Source of the DNA: Epiperipatus broadwayi
Taxonomy: Eukaryota > Onychophora > Udeonychophora > Euonychophora > Peripatidae
Length of the DNA stretch: 64,000 bases
Assembly: GCA_028023455.1 (NCBI GenBank)
Contig: JAQFVV010012435.1
Span: forward strand, 248,001 to 312,000
Reading direction: 5' to 3'
Position numbers and translations under genes: made by a program. The first letter of the stretch is position 1; each line of letters begins with the position of its first letter. This document shows, piece after piece, positions 44,880 to 55,478 of the stretch. The notes under the pieces are model-generated. The model had not been told where the DNA came from and made no database searches. It saw only the letters and a program-made list of their open reading frames with translations.

Positions 44880-45310
44880 CAGGTTATATATATACCTGCA
44901 CAAGCAATGTAATATATAGGGTATTTTGAGCTCAGACTTTCACAAATACCTCAACTCTCCACACTATCTCATACCGCTAATACTCTTGACCACATACATG
45001 TCTAAAAGATAAGTAATAACCATTATACGTATTTCGTGCTAAACCAGCACTCGACAGTTGGTCAGATTATCATCTCTACACATATATACAATAAGTGCTC
45101 AGATGTATATTAAGATAGCCAATCTTCATACTTTAATGGATAGGCTTCAATCCAATCCACCCTCCCAACTCTTCAGCCATCCATCCTATTGAAAATCTGA
45201 TGACGAAACACTCAAAGTCCACACTGATACTGACATTCTCATCACACTCAGGTTGACCATAAGTCATTCTGACCCCTCATGTATGGCACATAATCCATTT
45301 AAGTACATAT
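44880..45310 (+). mobile_element. Family B repeat, long copy
   Basis: Blocks follow the family order: AATGTAATATATAGGGTATT, CAGACTTTCAC, CTCTCCACACTATCTCATA, CTAAAAGATAAGTAATAACC, TCGTGCTAAACCAGCAC, TATTAAGATAGCCAATC, CTCTTCAGCCATCCATCC, then CAAAGTCCACACTGAT and TTCTGACCCCTCATG. The end (ATAATCCATTTAAGTACATA) matches the end at 29245-29270. It has no coding capacity. Confidence 0.8.
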
Positions 45311-46394
45311 AATCGCAAACAAAAATAAGAAAAGTACAGTGTTAATACAAAAATTTAATATGAAACTTCCAAGAGATATTTGCCATTTCTTATGTTTTAA
45401 CAATGGATCATATATGGTACAATTGCAGCTAAAGATTATACTCTAAATTTTCATAAATTATTCGGGATCTATCTTTTAATTTAGTAAATGTGATTGGGGG
45501 GTGTTCATATTTATATATGCTGCAATGTCATTTTAAATAAAACATATAAATACATTCTATCAAAGCCTGCATGTTTATGTAAGCCAGGTTGTTGACTAGG
45601 TCGAAGATGGCTACAGATGAGGGGTACCCATCTTTTCTTTACATAAATACAATGAATTGTTAAAGATGTAACTACAAAACATAAATGGCTATTTAAAACT
45701 TAAAGAAAGGGCCTTATGTGAATTTGAATCTGACATGATAAAAAAAATTAGATTCTCTTCAAGGTAATTAACTCATAGCTAATTCAATCAGTATCTAATA
45801 TTGGTCAATAAAATAAATCAAATAGTCAATGATTTATTATGTAGGAGTTCATAAAAAGTTCAAACAATGGAAGACAGAACTGGAGTTTGATTCATCGATC
45901 ATGAACTCCAGAGTTCACAACTAATGTAAATCCTGCAATGCATACTAGTCAGCAAAGAGGCAATTGGTTATTTTTGATCAGCAATTAGACAAGTATAAAA
46001 TCTTATGAAAGCCTCACCACTCTAGGAATGAGAAAGCCTGATGAATTAATATCTTCTCCTTCTCTGTTCTTATATGAAGGTTTCAGAAGCTTTGGCTCAG
46101 TAAAGATTTAAGTGCATTTAATGACTCACATGATTGATCATAGTAGTTTTAATCAATTAACCAAACTAATTTTTTTTCCTTATCTAGATTAGCATCCATT
46201 CGTGAAGATTTAGCTCTAGAATATGTCACTTTATCGTCGACTAAAGTGAGAATGGCATTTAAGATAATGATAGGGATACTAGATAAGTTCATGTGATGAA
46301 AAGCTAACTTTAGTCCACTTCAGGGCTACTATCTATTAATAAGATTAATCAATCAGTGCTTACTAAGATTATGTGCTGTTTGAGCATCAAAGCG
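45311..46394. other. AT-rich sequence, no gene recognised
   Basis: No recognisable protein, promoter-like motif or shared repeat was seen. The GC content is slightly higher around 45580-45640 (GTTGACTAGGTCGAAGATGG). Confidence 0.35.
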
Positions 46395-46458
46395 GTGGAT
46401 TAAAAGCAACAGTTTGAAGCTCTTACCTCTACCACTGTGCCAAACTGCACATAATATT
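46395..46458 (-). mobile_element. SINE head fragment
   Basis: On the minus strand it opens TGTGCAGTTTGGCACAGTGG then TAGAGGTAAGAGC, the same A-box-like head as 7340 and 10060. Only the head is recognisable. Confidence 0.5.
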
Positions 46459-46527
46459 TAATTAAGTGATAACTGATTTATAATTCTTCTATATTTCAAA
46501 GTTTATTTTACTAATATTTGTTATAAT

Positions 46528-48419
46528 CATCATCATCATCATCATTATCAACCATTATCAATCCACTGCAGGATGAAGGTCTCTCCAAGTTTAATCCATC
46601 TTCTCCGATCTTTAGCTTCTCTTCTCCACATCACCCCTACACACTTTCTTATTTCATCTTATCCATGTCACATGTGGTCTCTTTCTGGGTCTTTTACAAT
46701 CTCTTGGAATCCAGTTTAAAATTTCAATTGTCCATCTACTATCATCTCTTCTAGCAATATGTCCAGCCCAATTAATATGAAAATAACTGATACACTTTTA
46801 AAAACTGCAACAAAGATAGCTGGTAGAAAAAAGCAGCAATTGGCCAATAAAATTTCTACTGAGACTAGAGAATTTATGAAGAAAAGAAGGAATATGAAGA
46901 TATACAAAAATGGTGCATTAAAAAGAATTGAATATCTTGAATTTTGTAAAATGGTGCGGAAAATAATTGAAAATGATATAAGAAAGTATAACTGTGAACT
47001 AGCAAGGAAAGCTGTAGAAGAAAATAAAAGTCTTAAGAATGTAAAACAACATTTTGGTATTGGTAGGAAATTTATATCTGCAATAAGAAAAAAAGATGGA
47101 ATTATTATTAAAAAGAGAGATGACATTATGAAATTGGTAGAAGATTTTTATCAAGAATTATATAGTAATAAAGAACAAGTACCTCCTATATCTATTACAT
47201 CTTCCGAATTGCCCAGAATTTTAAATGAAGAAGTGAGACATGCAATTAAATGTATGAATAAAGGAAAAGCTCCAGGTAATGATGGAATTATAATTGATAT
47301 ATTAAAAGAAGTAGGTGAAGAAATAGAAATTTTTTTAGCAAAGTTATATACCAAATGTCTAAATGATAAAGATGTACCAAATGATTGGAAGAATGCAGTA
47401 ATAATATTAATATTTAAAAAAGGTGATAAAGAAGATATTAGAAATTACAGACCTATCAGCCTTTTATCAGTTTTATATAAAACTTTTACCAAGATAATTA
47501 CAACTCGTCTACAGAGAACATTGGATTTCCACAAACCAAGAGAACAAGCTGAATTTAAAAGTGGTTTTAGTACAATAGATCATATCCAGGTGTTGAGAGA
47601 AGTTATAGAAAGGATAAATGAATATGAGTTGTCATTACGTTTTGGATTTGTAGATTATGAAAAGGCATTTGATTGTATAAACATTTCTTCAGTGATTAAA
47701 GCATCGGATCATCAAGTTATAGATCCATGATATTGTCATATTTTAAAGAATATTTATAAAAATGCAACAGCAACAATTAGATTACATAACGAGACTGGGA
47801 AAGTCAACATTGAGAAAGGTGTAAGACAAGGTGACTCCATATCTCCAAAACTTTTTACAGCAGTGCTGCAAGAAGTATTTTGTGGATTAAAATGGGAAAC
47901 TAAAGGAGTGAAAGTAAATGGAGATTATTTAAGTCATTTAGATTTCATAGATGATGTAGTTGTTTTTGCAAATAATGCTTCAGAGCTGCAGGATATGTTG
48001 CAGGAATTATCAGATGAAAGTAGGAAAGTTGGACTAAAGATAAATGTTAAAAAGACTAAAGTAATGTTTAATCGATTTGCTCAAAATATGAAAATAAAGA
48101 TTGATTATGATGAATTAGAAGAAGTTAACAGTTACAAATACCTTGGTCAGATTATTAATACAGATGGAAACACAATGGAGGAAATTAATCATAGAATTAA
48201 ACTTGGTTGGAGTGCTTTTGGTAGAAATAACTTGATACTAAAAGGAAATATGCCTATGTGTTTGAAAAGGAAGGTTTTTAACAAATGTGTTTTAACAGTT
48301 CTTACTTATGGATCTGAGACTTGGACACTTAATAGAAGAGCACTACAGAGACTTCACACCACTCAAAAAAGTATGGAGAGATGTATGTTGGGAGTAACAA
48401 GAAGAGATCGAAAACGGAT
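46528..48419 (-). mobile_element. RTE LINE with inverted 5' part (twin-priming structure)
   Basis: The insertion is flanked by the 11-bp duplication TTTGTTATAAT (46517-46527 and 48420-48430). From the left, 46528-46770 is the RTE 3' end on the minus strand: (GAT)n tail, then the region up to GHIARRDD. At 46771 the orientation switches, and 46771-48416 is the upstream coding region on the plus strand, from the N-terminal RT flank to GVTRRDRKR. Compared with the uninverted copy at 20495-20972, about 70-80 bp between RRDRKR and WAGHIARR are missing at the switch. A 5' inversion with a small deletion inside one target duplication is the known product of twin priming during LINE insertion. Confidence 0.9.
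46771..48416 (+). pseudogene. RTE reverse transcriptase coding region, one in-frame stop
   Basis: A single reading frame runs the whole length, broken only by a TGA at 47728-47730 (VIDP*YCHILKNIY). Blocks in order are MNKGKAPGNDGI near residue 170, [20 protein letters not shown] and RNYRPISLL near 210-235, FVDYEKAFD near 297-305 (catalytic Asp of RT motif A), GVRQGDSISP near 47820, and FIDDVVVF at 47944-47967. LTYGSETWTLN and GVTRRDRKR follow. The active-site box is FIDD where the family normally has FADD. The first four codons of the open frame belong to the inverted 3' part, so its ATG is accidental. The endonuclease is absent. It is the best guide in this window to the family's RT. Confidence 0.9.
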
Positions 48420-48430
48420 TTTGTTATAAT

Positions 48431-49247
48431 AAAAGGAATTATATCATTAGTCACTATTTCACGCATTTTGTTTGTGTTATATGGGTACGTACAAATGTGT
48501 TTGCGTATATATTTATCATCCCCAATCATTAACAATCCATTCGAAATCGATTGTGGATCCACTCACTCAACTTACGGATTATAAAAGTATTCTATTCATT
48601 AAAAAATGATTCATAAGTGATTTGAAAAGTATAAAAAAATAAAAAAAATAAAAATGAGTTCAGTTTTAAATATTCTATAAGTTACATTTTTCACTTATAG
48701 TTCCAACTTATATATATTTTTATCTAATGGCAGTTTTAAAATTAAACTGCTTTAGACTATTCAATAACATTGCTTTGTTGTAAATTTACTGATGGAATTT
48801 GTTTAAAAAAAGAGGATCTCTAATGATTGATAAACTACTTCTGTTTCCCATTACACGCGTTCAATTTTATGTTATGATAAATTCAAAGTTAAAAATAACA
48901 AAATACAAAATTATTGATTGTTAACTATTTTTCTTTTTTAAAAAATATTTCAACATTTATTGCTTTGTTGGTGAAAAGGCTTTTATCGCTGACCCAGGAA
49001 AATTGTGTTCTCGCAAGTCTGGGGCTATTAACAGCGTAACTAAAGATTGGCAAGCGTTTCTTGGAGTTGGCCTCCAAGTAAAAAAAAAAAAAAATGTTTA
49101 AATTGTCATTTAAATAAAGACAGTTTTTCAAAAATGAAACACATCTTATTCATCGCGTAGTTTATTTTTAAGATTTAATAAATAATGACTGTTATTACAT
49201 ATTTACATAACTTTTTATGCATTACTAAACTGCACTTTATATATATA
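48431..49247. other. AT-rich sequence, no gene recognised
   Basis: Short frames without domains. A run of 14 A lies at about 49081-49094. No relation to other repeats was noticed. Confidence 0.4.
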
Positions 49248-49566
49248 TTTGTATTAGTCCGACGGTGATGAAAAACGCTGGCATAAACGTAGAAATAAAG
49301 ACCGCATTAAACTCATTTGCAATCTTCTAAGAACGAAAACAATTTTTAAAGTGAATATTAGATAATATCGGAATCAGGAGAAAAATTGTTAATCAAAATA
49401 GTTGATTTGTTATCTAATATTCACTTAAAAAATTAATTGCTTTCGTTTTTAGGAGATGGTAATGTGTTTAATTCGGTCTTTATATATTTGTTTGTGCTGG
49501 CATTATAAGTGCATATTTTTCTCCATATACAAAATGTACTATCTATCGCCGGACTAATATGTATGT
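49248..49566. mobile_element. Nested hairpin MITE-like repeat
   Basis: Inner arms 49296-49366 and 49409-49482 are complementary over about 70 bp, from TAAAGACCG..TTAAAC to the AATATTAGATAA side. They enclose about 42 bp. Outside them a second complementary pair, TATTAGTCCGACGG (49253) and CGCCGGACTAATAT (49548), brackets the whole. CCGTCGAACTAATACG just beyond (49578) repeats the outer end. It has no coding capacity; AT-rich TIRs with a stem-loop design fit a MITE or foldback element. Confidence 0.7.
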
Positions 49567-49843
49567 GCAATCCTACCGTCGAACTAATACGTAAGTACCA
49601 ATAGTTTTAGAAAGCCTTTTATCCTCTTTGGAAAGAGTAATAAAGTGTCATAATTGAAGATATGATTTAAATGTTTTAATATTGTTAAGCATAGGAAAAT
49701 ATATATATATTTTTTAACTTTATTAGTAACAAAATATTTACAAGAATTAGTATATTTACATTAAGAGCTTTTTACATTTTTTTTTTTAATTTTTAATTTC
49801 TTAGGATGTTTTTAGAATATAATGATTTAAAACAAGATTATTA

Positions 49844-50821
49844 CTATGATGGCATTAATGAGCAACTAAGGAATACATTGCTTTGCCATATTTTTCTTGT
49901 GACATTACTAGGTATATATTTCTGAGCATAAAGATAAATGTTATACCATTCTTTGTTGTTTTTTTTAAGTACATTGTATTTTTTGTTATCAAATATTACA
50001 GCACAACGGGCAAGCCATATTGTTCTTAGAGTGTGAACGGTTACAAGGGCATTGAATGGTTTTAATTTCTTTATATTATTTATTAGGATATTTTTTAAAT
50101 TAATTGTGTCTTTGTGGAATACAAAGCAGCGTAAGGTTGAAAAGAATGGACATGTCTCAAAGATATGTGATGAATTTTCCGGGAACAAATTGCATAGTAT
50201 ACAAGTAGGATCAATGTTTAGTTTAAATCGATTTATGAGAAATAACTTTGTTGGTATTACATCAAGTAGCAGATTATACAGGAATTTTAACCATGAGTGA
50301 GGCACATACAAATTTTGAAATTTAGTCAGTGTTCTTGCAGTAGATAGTGTTGACCAAAGTTGTCTATCAGGATAATTAATTTTTTTTAGATCTTTGTATG
50401 ACAAACCAATTAGAGTATTAATGTTATAATTGTCCAGTAAATCAGCATGCTCAATGGCATGATCAGTGAAAAAGTGGCGATTCGCATATGGAGTAATAGC
50501 AAGGAGAAGTAGAGGTGGAGGAGTTGTTCTTAAAAAGGGATTAGTAGTGATAGCGATGTACATCTTAGCTCTAAGGTAGGAGGTGAATGATTGAGGAGCT
50601 ATTAGGTTAAGCCCACCCTTGCAAATTGGAAAACAGGTATTTTCTATTGATAGAAGATGTGATGTTGATCCCCATATATATTTTTTTGCTATAGTCATGA
50701 AATATTTAATAGTTTTTTTTGAAGATGCATCCAAGGGCTGTAATAGGCAAGAATATCTCCTAGAATGGCATTGATGATATGAACTTTCATTATAGGGTAC
50801 AGTAATCTTGAGTTGAAGCAC
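49844..50821 (-). pseudogene. LINE ORF2 C-terminal region
   Basis: About 325 codons are open. Near residue 46 comes AKKYIWGS and near 68 KGGLNLIAPQ, the W..GGLNL pattern that follows the RT in L1/Tx1-type proteins. Residues 207-224 hold C-x2-C-x8-H-x4-C in TCILCNLFPENSSHIFETCP, a zinc-binding RT C-terminal (zf-RVT-like) cluster. The frame overlaps the RT frame in another phase; reading should pass from LQKK in the RT frame to KTIKYFMT here, a frameshift at the T-run near 50710-50717. The first ATG at 50821 is not a true start. Confidence 0.8.
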
Positions 50822-51597
50822 TTTATTTTTTTATTAAATTTGTCTATGACAAGAAGATTTAAGTGATGACTTAGTTGTGTTTTTAAGAGATTAATAGGTA
50901 TGTCAAGAAATGAAGAAAATGAACCTGTAAAGTGTGAGGGAAGACTGCGACCGGTAGCAATTTGCCATAAGGATGATTTGTTTATTTGTATTGTGGATCC
51001 TGTTATAGTTTCAAATTTCTTAAGTTTATGAAGTAGCATAGGTATATTTTGCAGGTCCCTGAATATTATCAAAATGTCATCAACATATGAAATGATCTTA
51101 ACAGTTGTGCCTAGGTGTGGAAGAAAAATACCATCTATGCATTGCTCTATGTCCTTAATCAAGGGGTCTATGTATATCACAAAAAGTAATGATGCAAGTG
51201 GGGAGCCTTGTGGGATACCTCTACTTGGCTTAAAGAGTTGAGAGAGTCTCATGTAATTTTTTAGTCTAATCATTCTATTGTTAAGATAGTTTTTAATAGC
51301 TGTAACAAGGTGTGTATGATTTGCAAGCATTTGATTAAGTACAGAGAATAAGAAGTTCCAATTTACAATGTCAAAGGCAGACTTAAAGTCTACCTGGCAT
51401 GCCACATAGTTTGTTAGTTTGTTTTGTTTAATATAAAGTATTGCTTCTTGTGCTAATAATATTGCTTGAGATGCTTTTTGCCCTTTGACTGCAAAGTGTG
51501 AAGGGGAAATTTTAGGTAAAGCATAGATATTTAACTGTTTAAGTATAATTCTAGCAAACATTTTCTGATCAATGTCTTCTAAGATAATGAGATGCAA
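50695..51597 (-). pseudogene. LINE ORF2 reverse transcriptase domain
   Basis: Three hundred codons carry the reverse transcriptase core. CQVDFKSAFDIVNW near 68-80 has the motif A Asp at 70. SRGIPQGSPLASLLF lies near 125-139. ISYVDDILIIF near 169-179 has the YVDD active-site pair. The thumb side begins near FETITGSTIQINKSS. All three catalytic aspartates are present. The frame is cut at both ends by frameshifts at homopolymer T tracts (about 51630 and 50715), so the intact protein cannot be made. The start codon shown is internal to ORF2. Confidence 0.9.
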
Positions 51598-51622
51598 ATC
51601 ATTTACTGTTGGATGTGGATTT

Positions 51623-52302
51623 TTAGAGTTTTTTTCTTATACAGAATACTATATTTGTTGATAAGTTAGGGATGTGATATTCCTTCGAACAAAGTTGATT
51701 GTAGTATTTCTGTAGGAATGGAGATATAATGTATTCCATTTGCTTATATATGTTAGCTGGAATGAGGTCATTTGCTAGCGAGATATGTTGTTTTAAATAC
51801 ACTATTTCATCAAAAACTTGTTGTTTAGATATGTAGTAATTTTGTGTACAGTTTGTCTCATTTGTAAATAACTGTGAAGAGCTATGAGATTTTGTAAGGG
51901 AAATATTCAAGTGGTGCAGAAGTGCCTCATCAACATAAGTACCAGAGAGGAGAGAATTATCTTTTGATAGAATGGAAATGCCACAAGCATATGGGATTGG
52001 ACATTTTGCATAATTTATTGTGGTTTTTGTTAGTGCTGATAGATTTGGTAAAATTTTTCGCAGCCTAAAAACCATGTTGTTCTGGTTATATAACTGAGTT
52101 AAATGTTTGTTTCACATTGGAGCTTATAGATAAGATCTTTTGCCTCATCAAACCTTGTTATAGCTTTAAGGGTTAAATTTATATCTTCAATACGTTGTTT
52201 TATAAGGTTATTAGAGTTATAGTGCGATAGGCGATCTGAACAGCACATGTTTAGTATTTTTTTGAGTTGAGACCATTTTTCAATTGGAGAGAGATTTTTC
52301 AT
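51623..52302 (-). pseudogene. LINE ORF2 linker between endonuclease and RT
   Basis: Two successive open pieces, 52302-52099 (SPIEKWSQLKKIL, then RFDEAKDLIYKL) and 52075-51623 (VFRLRKILPNLSAL, LKQHISLANDLIPANIYKQM, then LCSKEYHIPNLSTNIV), cover the linker. The second ends at VFCIRKKL, which should run on into KNSKNPHPT and the RT in another phase. The IPxNIYK and IPxxxxxNIV blocks match the region just before the RT fingers of LINE ORF2 proteins. A stop at 52303-52305 separates the first piece from the endonuclease. Confidence 0.7.
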
Positions 52303-53085
52303 CTAATGTAGGTGGTTGCTTACTATTAATATATTACAGAAATCATCTATGGTAAGTTTGAATTGTCTAGGGAGTTGTTTCTTATATGAGAATTTATATA
52401 TAGTTTGTCTGTTATGTGGGCATTTTTGCATGAGTATTACACAGATGTGGTCAGAAAATGAGACTGCAGTTAGATGAATTGAGGCTTTTAGGTTTATAGA
52501 AGAACTAAAAAATAGATCTATGAGAGAGGATCCTTGTGCACCCATGAATGTAACAGCATTTGTTGGATATAGGTGTGCTAATGGCAGCAGGGCAACTTGT
52601 GAAAGTTTGGCTTTCAAGGAGAGTGGCAAACCATTGTAGCTGCAGTTAAAGTCACCGCACATGATAACTGTACCAGGCTTATGTAGTATTTTGTTATGCA
52701 CAACCAGTAGAGTATCTACAACATCCTTTGCCTTTTGACATGAATATATTCCTATAATATAGTAAAGCTGTGAATGGAACAAAAAAGAGATAATTATTGA
52801 ATTAACTGATAAAAGTATTATTTTAAGTTTTGTCACTGGAAATTGATTGTTTATTAGAATTGCAACACCTTGAGCTGGTCTGATGTTTGGCTTGTATGTA
52901 AAAATGTATTTGCTATGCAGAGTGTTAATTATGGTTGGATTGATTACTCTGCTAATTTTTGTTTCTGTTATGACAAAAATGTCAGCATTATGATTATTTA
53001 AGAATTGAATCAATTGTGAGAGTCTGTTATATGAGTTAATACCTCGTATATTTATTGTGGCTATTTTAATGTTAGACATGTTCAA
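52303..53085 (-). pseudogene. LINE ORF2 AP-like endonuclease domain
   Basis: The 260-codon frame has the motifs of the LINE endonuclease in order. TINIRGIN is near residue 10 (conserved Asn 12), FVITETKI near 37-44 (catalytic Glu 41), QGVAILIN near 72-79, MCGDFN at 142-147, SSLIDLFFSS near 186-195 and FSDH at 210-213. It nicks the target DNA to prime reverse transcription. The usual VYAP motif is replaced by IYSC. The stop after NHLH ends the domain prematurely relative to an intact ORF2, as the next codons (MKNLSPIEKW) continue the family protein. The Met at 53085 is a plausible true ORF2 start. Confidence 0.85.
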
Positions 53086-53299
53086 TGTTTAATGAGTTTG
53101 ATTTAAGCTTTTTGTTTGTGTGCTTAGTATCACAATTAGATATTTTAATTTTTTTACTATTGTCATTTGTAAGATTGATATCCGAATTTACTAGTACACT
53201 ATTTTGCTTTACTGTTATCTCAGGATAGTTTTTACTGTACAAAGAGTTTTGGCTATGGCTTAAAGATGAACTTTGTGTCAAACTGTTATTCAAATTCAT
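53072..53299 (-). pseudogene. LINE ORF1 C-terminal tail
   Basis: A frame of 75 codons rich in S, N and K (SLTQSSSLSHSQNSL, then NCDTKHTNKKLKSN) overlaps the start of the endonuclease frame by 14 bp. It follows ORF1 after a short gap. Low-complexity polar tails are common at the ORF1 end of such LINEs. It may be part of ORF1 displaced by the TAG near 53300, or a spacer with no function. Confidence 0.45.
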
Positions 53300-53308
53300 T
53301 AATGGTTC

Positions 53309-54130
53309 CTATGGATCATCAATGGAAATTGAGTTTTGTGATTGGTAATTATGCTGTGAATGCATGTCAGGCAAACGGTTATTTATACTAAATTCTTGGT
53401 TAGGGAGAGTTATGGTTGATTCATTATTGGGAAGATTAGAGAGTTGAATTGCCTCTGTAGTTGATGGGAGAGTGTAATTTTTTGAAACAACGCTGGCCCA
53501 TGATAACTTTTCCTTATATTTACTACAAAGGTGACCAAGTTTATCGATTTTGCCACAACTTAAACAGTTACCAATGTTACATTGTGAAGCTATATGCCCT
53601 ATTCTGGAGCATTTGAAACATAGAGGTTGACGACCTTTAATACTAATTGTGATGGGGATAGATCTCATATAAATTCTATGTGGAAGTTCATCTGGTTTAT
53701 GATTAGGTTTCATTTTTAGTGTAATTTTTCAGCAGTTTGTTGTTTTGAAAAATATTCTAAGCATATAAAAGATCTAACTGGGAAAGTTGCTGTCGATTTT
53801 ATATATTTATATTTTTTATCATGTTATACTTTTGCAGTTCCTCTAGATAATCATTAAGCTTGCTAAAAGAAGTATATTTAGTTTTATTTGTTTCTATATT
53901 ATTTGCAATTGAGTTAATGTCTATAAATTTCGTTGGATTACTGGAAATTGATGTAGAATCGTTTTTAATTTTTGTTATAGCTTTTTGATTCTTTTGTTCT
54001 GATGATGCAATTTCCGCTGTGTTAATAGCAACAGATACACTGCTATCACCAAGGAATATTAGTGATTTAAATTTTCTAGGAGGACTAATATTTATATTAT
54101 TACTATTATTATTATTTTCATTTAGTTAAT
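53309..54130 (-). pseudogene. LINE ORF1, zinc-knuckle protein, frameshifted
   Basis: The upstream part (about 54130-53760) reads SPPRKFKSLIFLGDSSVSVA, KNDSTSISSNPTKFIDIN and SKLNDYLEELQKYN. Frameshifts or stops follow, and the part RSFICLEYFSKQQTAEKLH is in another phase. From 53713 an open 134-codon frame carries a CCHC knuckle, CFKCSRIGHIASQC (ligands 32, 35, 40, 45). A second, irregular one follows, CLSCGKIDKLGHLC. These would bind element RNA in the ribonucleoprotein. The second knuckle has CX2CX7HXC spacing rather than CX2CX4HX4C, so it may not bind zinc normally. Identity as ORF1 rests on the knuckles and position upstream of the endonuclease. Confidence 0.75.
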
Positions 54131-54328
54131 CTTGCAATTCAAATCCATAAGTAAAATATACCAACTTTCCCAATGGATTTCTCTTCTTTTTGCATTAATT
54201 TCACAAAGGTATTGTTTGGTCATAAGAGATATTTTAAACGAGCTTAACCTTTTTTGTTATACTGTCTAAACGATTTTTTCTTTAAATAATTTACTTAAAA
54301 GTTTAACAACCGTATTAATTGGTATTTT

Positions 54329-54420
54329 TTTTTCTCACGTGTCATAGCATCAGCCGGGAAGCGAACCGCTGACCCGGGACAACTGCTTGTAAGCAGCTGT
54401 CGCTGACCTCTCGATCACCT
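54329..54420 (-). mobile_element. Short tRNA-derived SINE
   Basis: It has a T tract at the left (the A tail), then CACGTGTCATAGCATCAGCC, GGGAAGCGAACCGCTGACCC and GCTGACCTCTCGATCACC. The minus strand gives A-box GGTGATCGAGAGGTCAGCG and B-box GGTTCGCTTCCC. It is one of the better copies and lies just upstream of the LINE at 49700-54135. Confidence 0.8.
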
Positions 54421-54640
54421 TATATTCTAGATTCTAATGTATTTCTAACAATGAACATTACAGATACTATTTTAAATTTTACTTAAGTCTGTATATTCAT
54501 AAGTTTGAAGTACAATGACTTGGAAATGAAACTTCTTCCCCAATTTTTGCCAATTCTTACATTATTAGCATAATTTCTGGATAGTAACAAAATTTTATTC
54601 TTCCTTTTACTGTATATCTTTCTACATACATTTATACAAT
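54421..54640. other. AT-rich sequence, unassigned
   Basis: Ordinary AT-rich DNA between the SINE and the next palindrome. Nothing recognised. Confidence 0.35.
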
Positions 54641-54644
54641 TATA

Positions 54645-54990
54645 AATAAACAAATCCATTTTCTTTATTATTGCAACAATGGTTATTTTATTTAACTTAA
54701 TCAGTCAACAGTTTTGATGTGTTTTTCAGAGCTAAAGTGTACATAAATACATGAATACATAAAATGTTTTATCATATAAACTATACAACTAAACATTATA
54801 CCCCATTATATATATAATAGGATATAAAAAGGAGTCAATCAATAATTGAATATAATGTTTGGTTATTTTATGTATTCATATATTAATACATATTTTAGCT
54901 CTGAGAAAGACATCTGATCAGTTGAAACTGTTAACTGATTAAATGTAATAAAACATGGATTGTTATAGAGATAATGAGAAGTGGATTTGT
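54645..54990. repeat. Large imperfect palindrome
   Basis: Left arm blocks (AAACAAATCCATTTTCTTTA, TTAACTTAATCAGTCAACAG, TTTTTCAGAGCTAAA, ACATAAAATG) are matched in reverse order and complement on the right (TTTATGTATTCATATATTAA, TTTTAGCTCTGAGAAAGA, CTGTTAACTGATTAAATGTA, GAAGTGGATTTGTTTAA). Arms are about 120 bp around an AT-rich centre near 54810-54830. The right arm holds CTGATCAGTTGAAACTGTTA, a shortened CTGA..GAAAC motif. No protein. Confidence 0.65.
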
Positions 54991-55478
54991 TTAATTATGT
55001 ATAATAAATTTTCTTAATCTTCATAATTAATAATTTCAGACATGATCTTAATAATTTTGCCCATATAGCAGAACATAATTCAAAGCTAACAGACTAGAAA
55101 TATTTTATAATAAATAATGCAATTACTAAGAAGAACATATGCTAATGTTATTAAAAAATATTCATCAAATATAATCAAATATATATTTCTAAATACTTAA
55201 TCAAAAATGAAAGTCTAAAATAATGACTTGAAATATCTTCATTAAAAACATCTATGATAGGCCTATGTTAACTGTGTATAGCTAAAAATATAAAACAATT
55301 AATTGCTATACAATATTTAACTTCAGTAACTCATTTAAATAGAGCTCATAGAACAGGGTTGTGTCAGTCATCCATAAATGCATGTAGAAATAAATCCAAG
55401 ATCACATGTCTTTACACACATGAACAGACATGGCCAACAGTAAGTATATTCACTGATAACATATGATAAATTGTTATA
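54991..55478. other. AT-rich sequence, no gene recognised
   Basis: Nothing recognised beyond low GC. Confidence 0.35.

Larger units (their letters stand above)
49700..54135 (-). mobile_element. LINE with ORF1 and ORF2, probably L1/Tx1-like
   Basis: This is the largest element of the window. On the minus strand, from right to left, it has an ORF1 with zinc knuckles (54130-53309), an APE-type endonuclease (53085-52303), a linker (52302-51623), the reverse transcriptase (51597-50695) and a C-terminal region with a CCHC-like cluster (50821-49844). A short 3' part follows. The order ORF1, endonuclease, RT, C-terminal zinc cluster is that of the L1/Tx1 group. ORF2 is broken by at least four lesions and ORF1 by frameshifts, so the copy is dead, yet it is nearly full length. 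The ends were not fixed by a target duplication. The clade call is an inference from motif style. Confidence 0.85.

Noticed and set aside
46716-47126. Minus-strand 136-codon hydrophobic frame
   Set aside because: It is the antisense shadow of the RTE reverse transcriptase frame on the plus strand.
50052-50300. Plus-strand 82-codon frame
   Set aside because: Antisense shadow of the LINE ORF2 C-terminal region.
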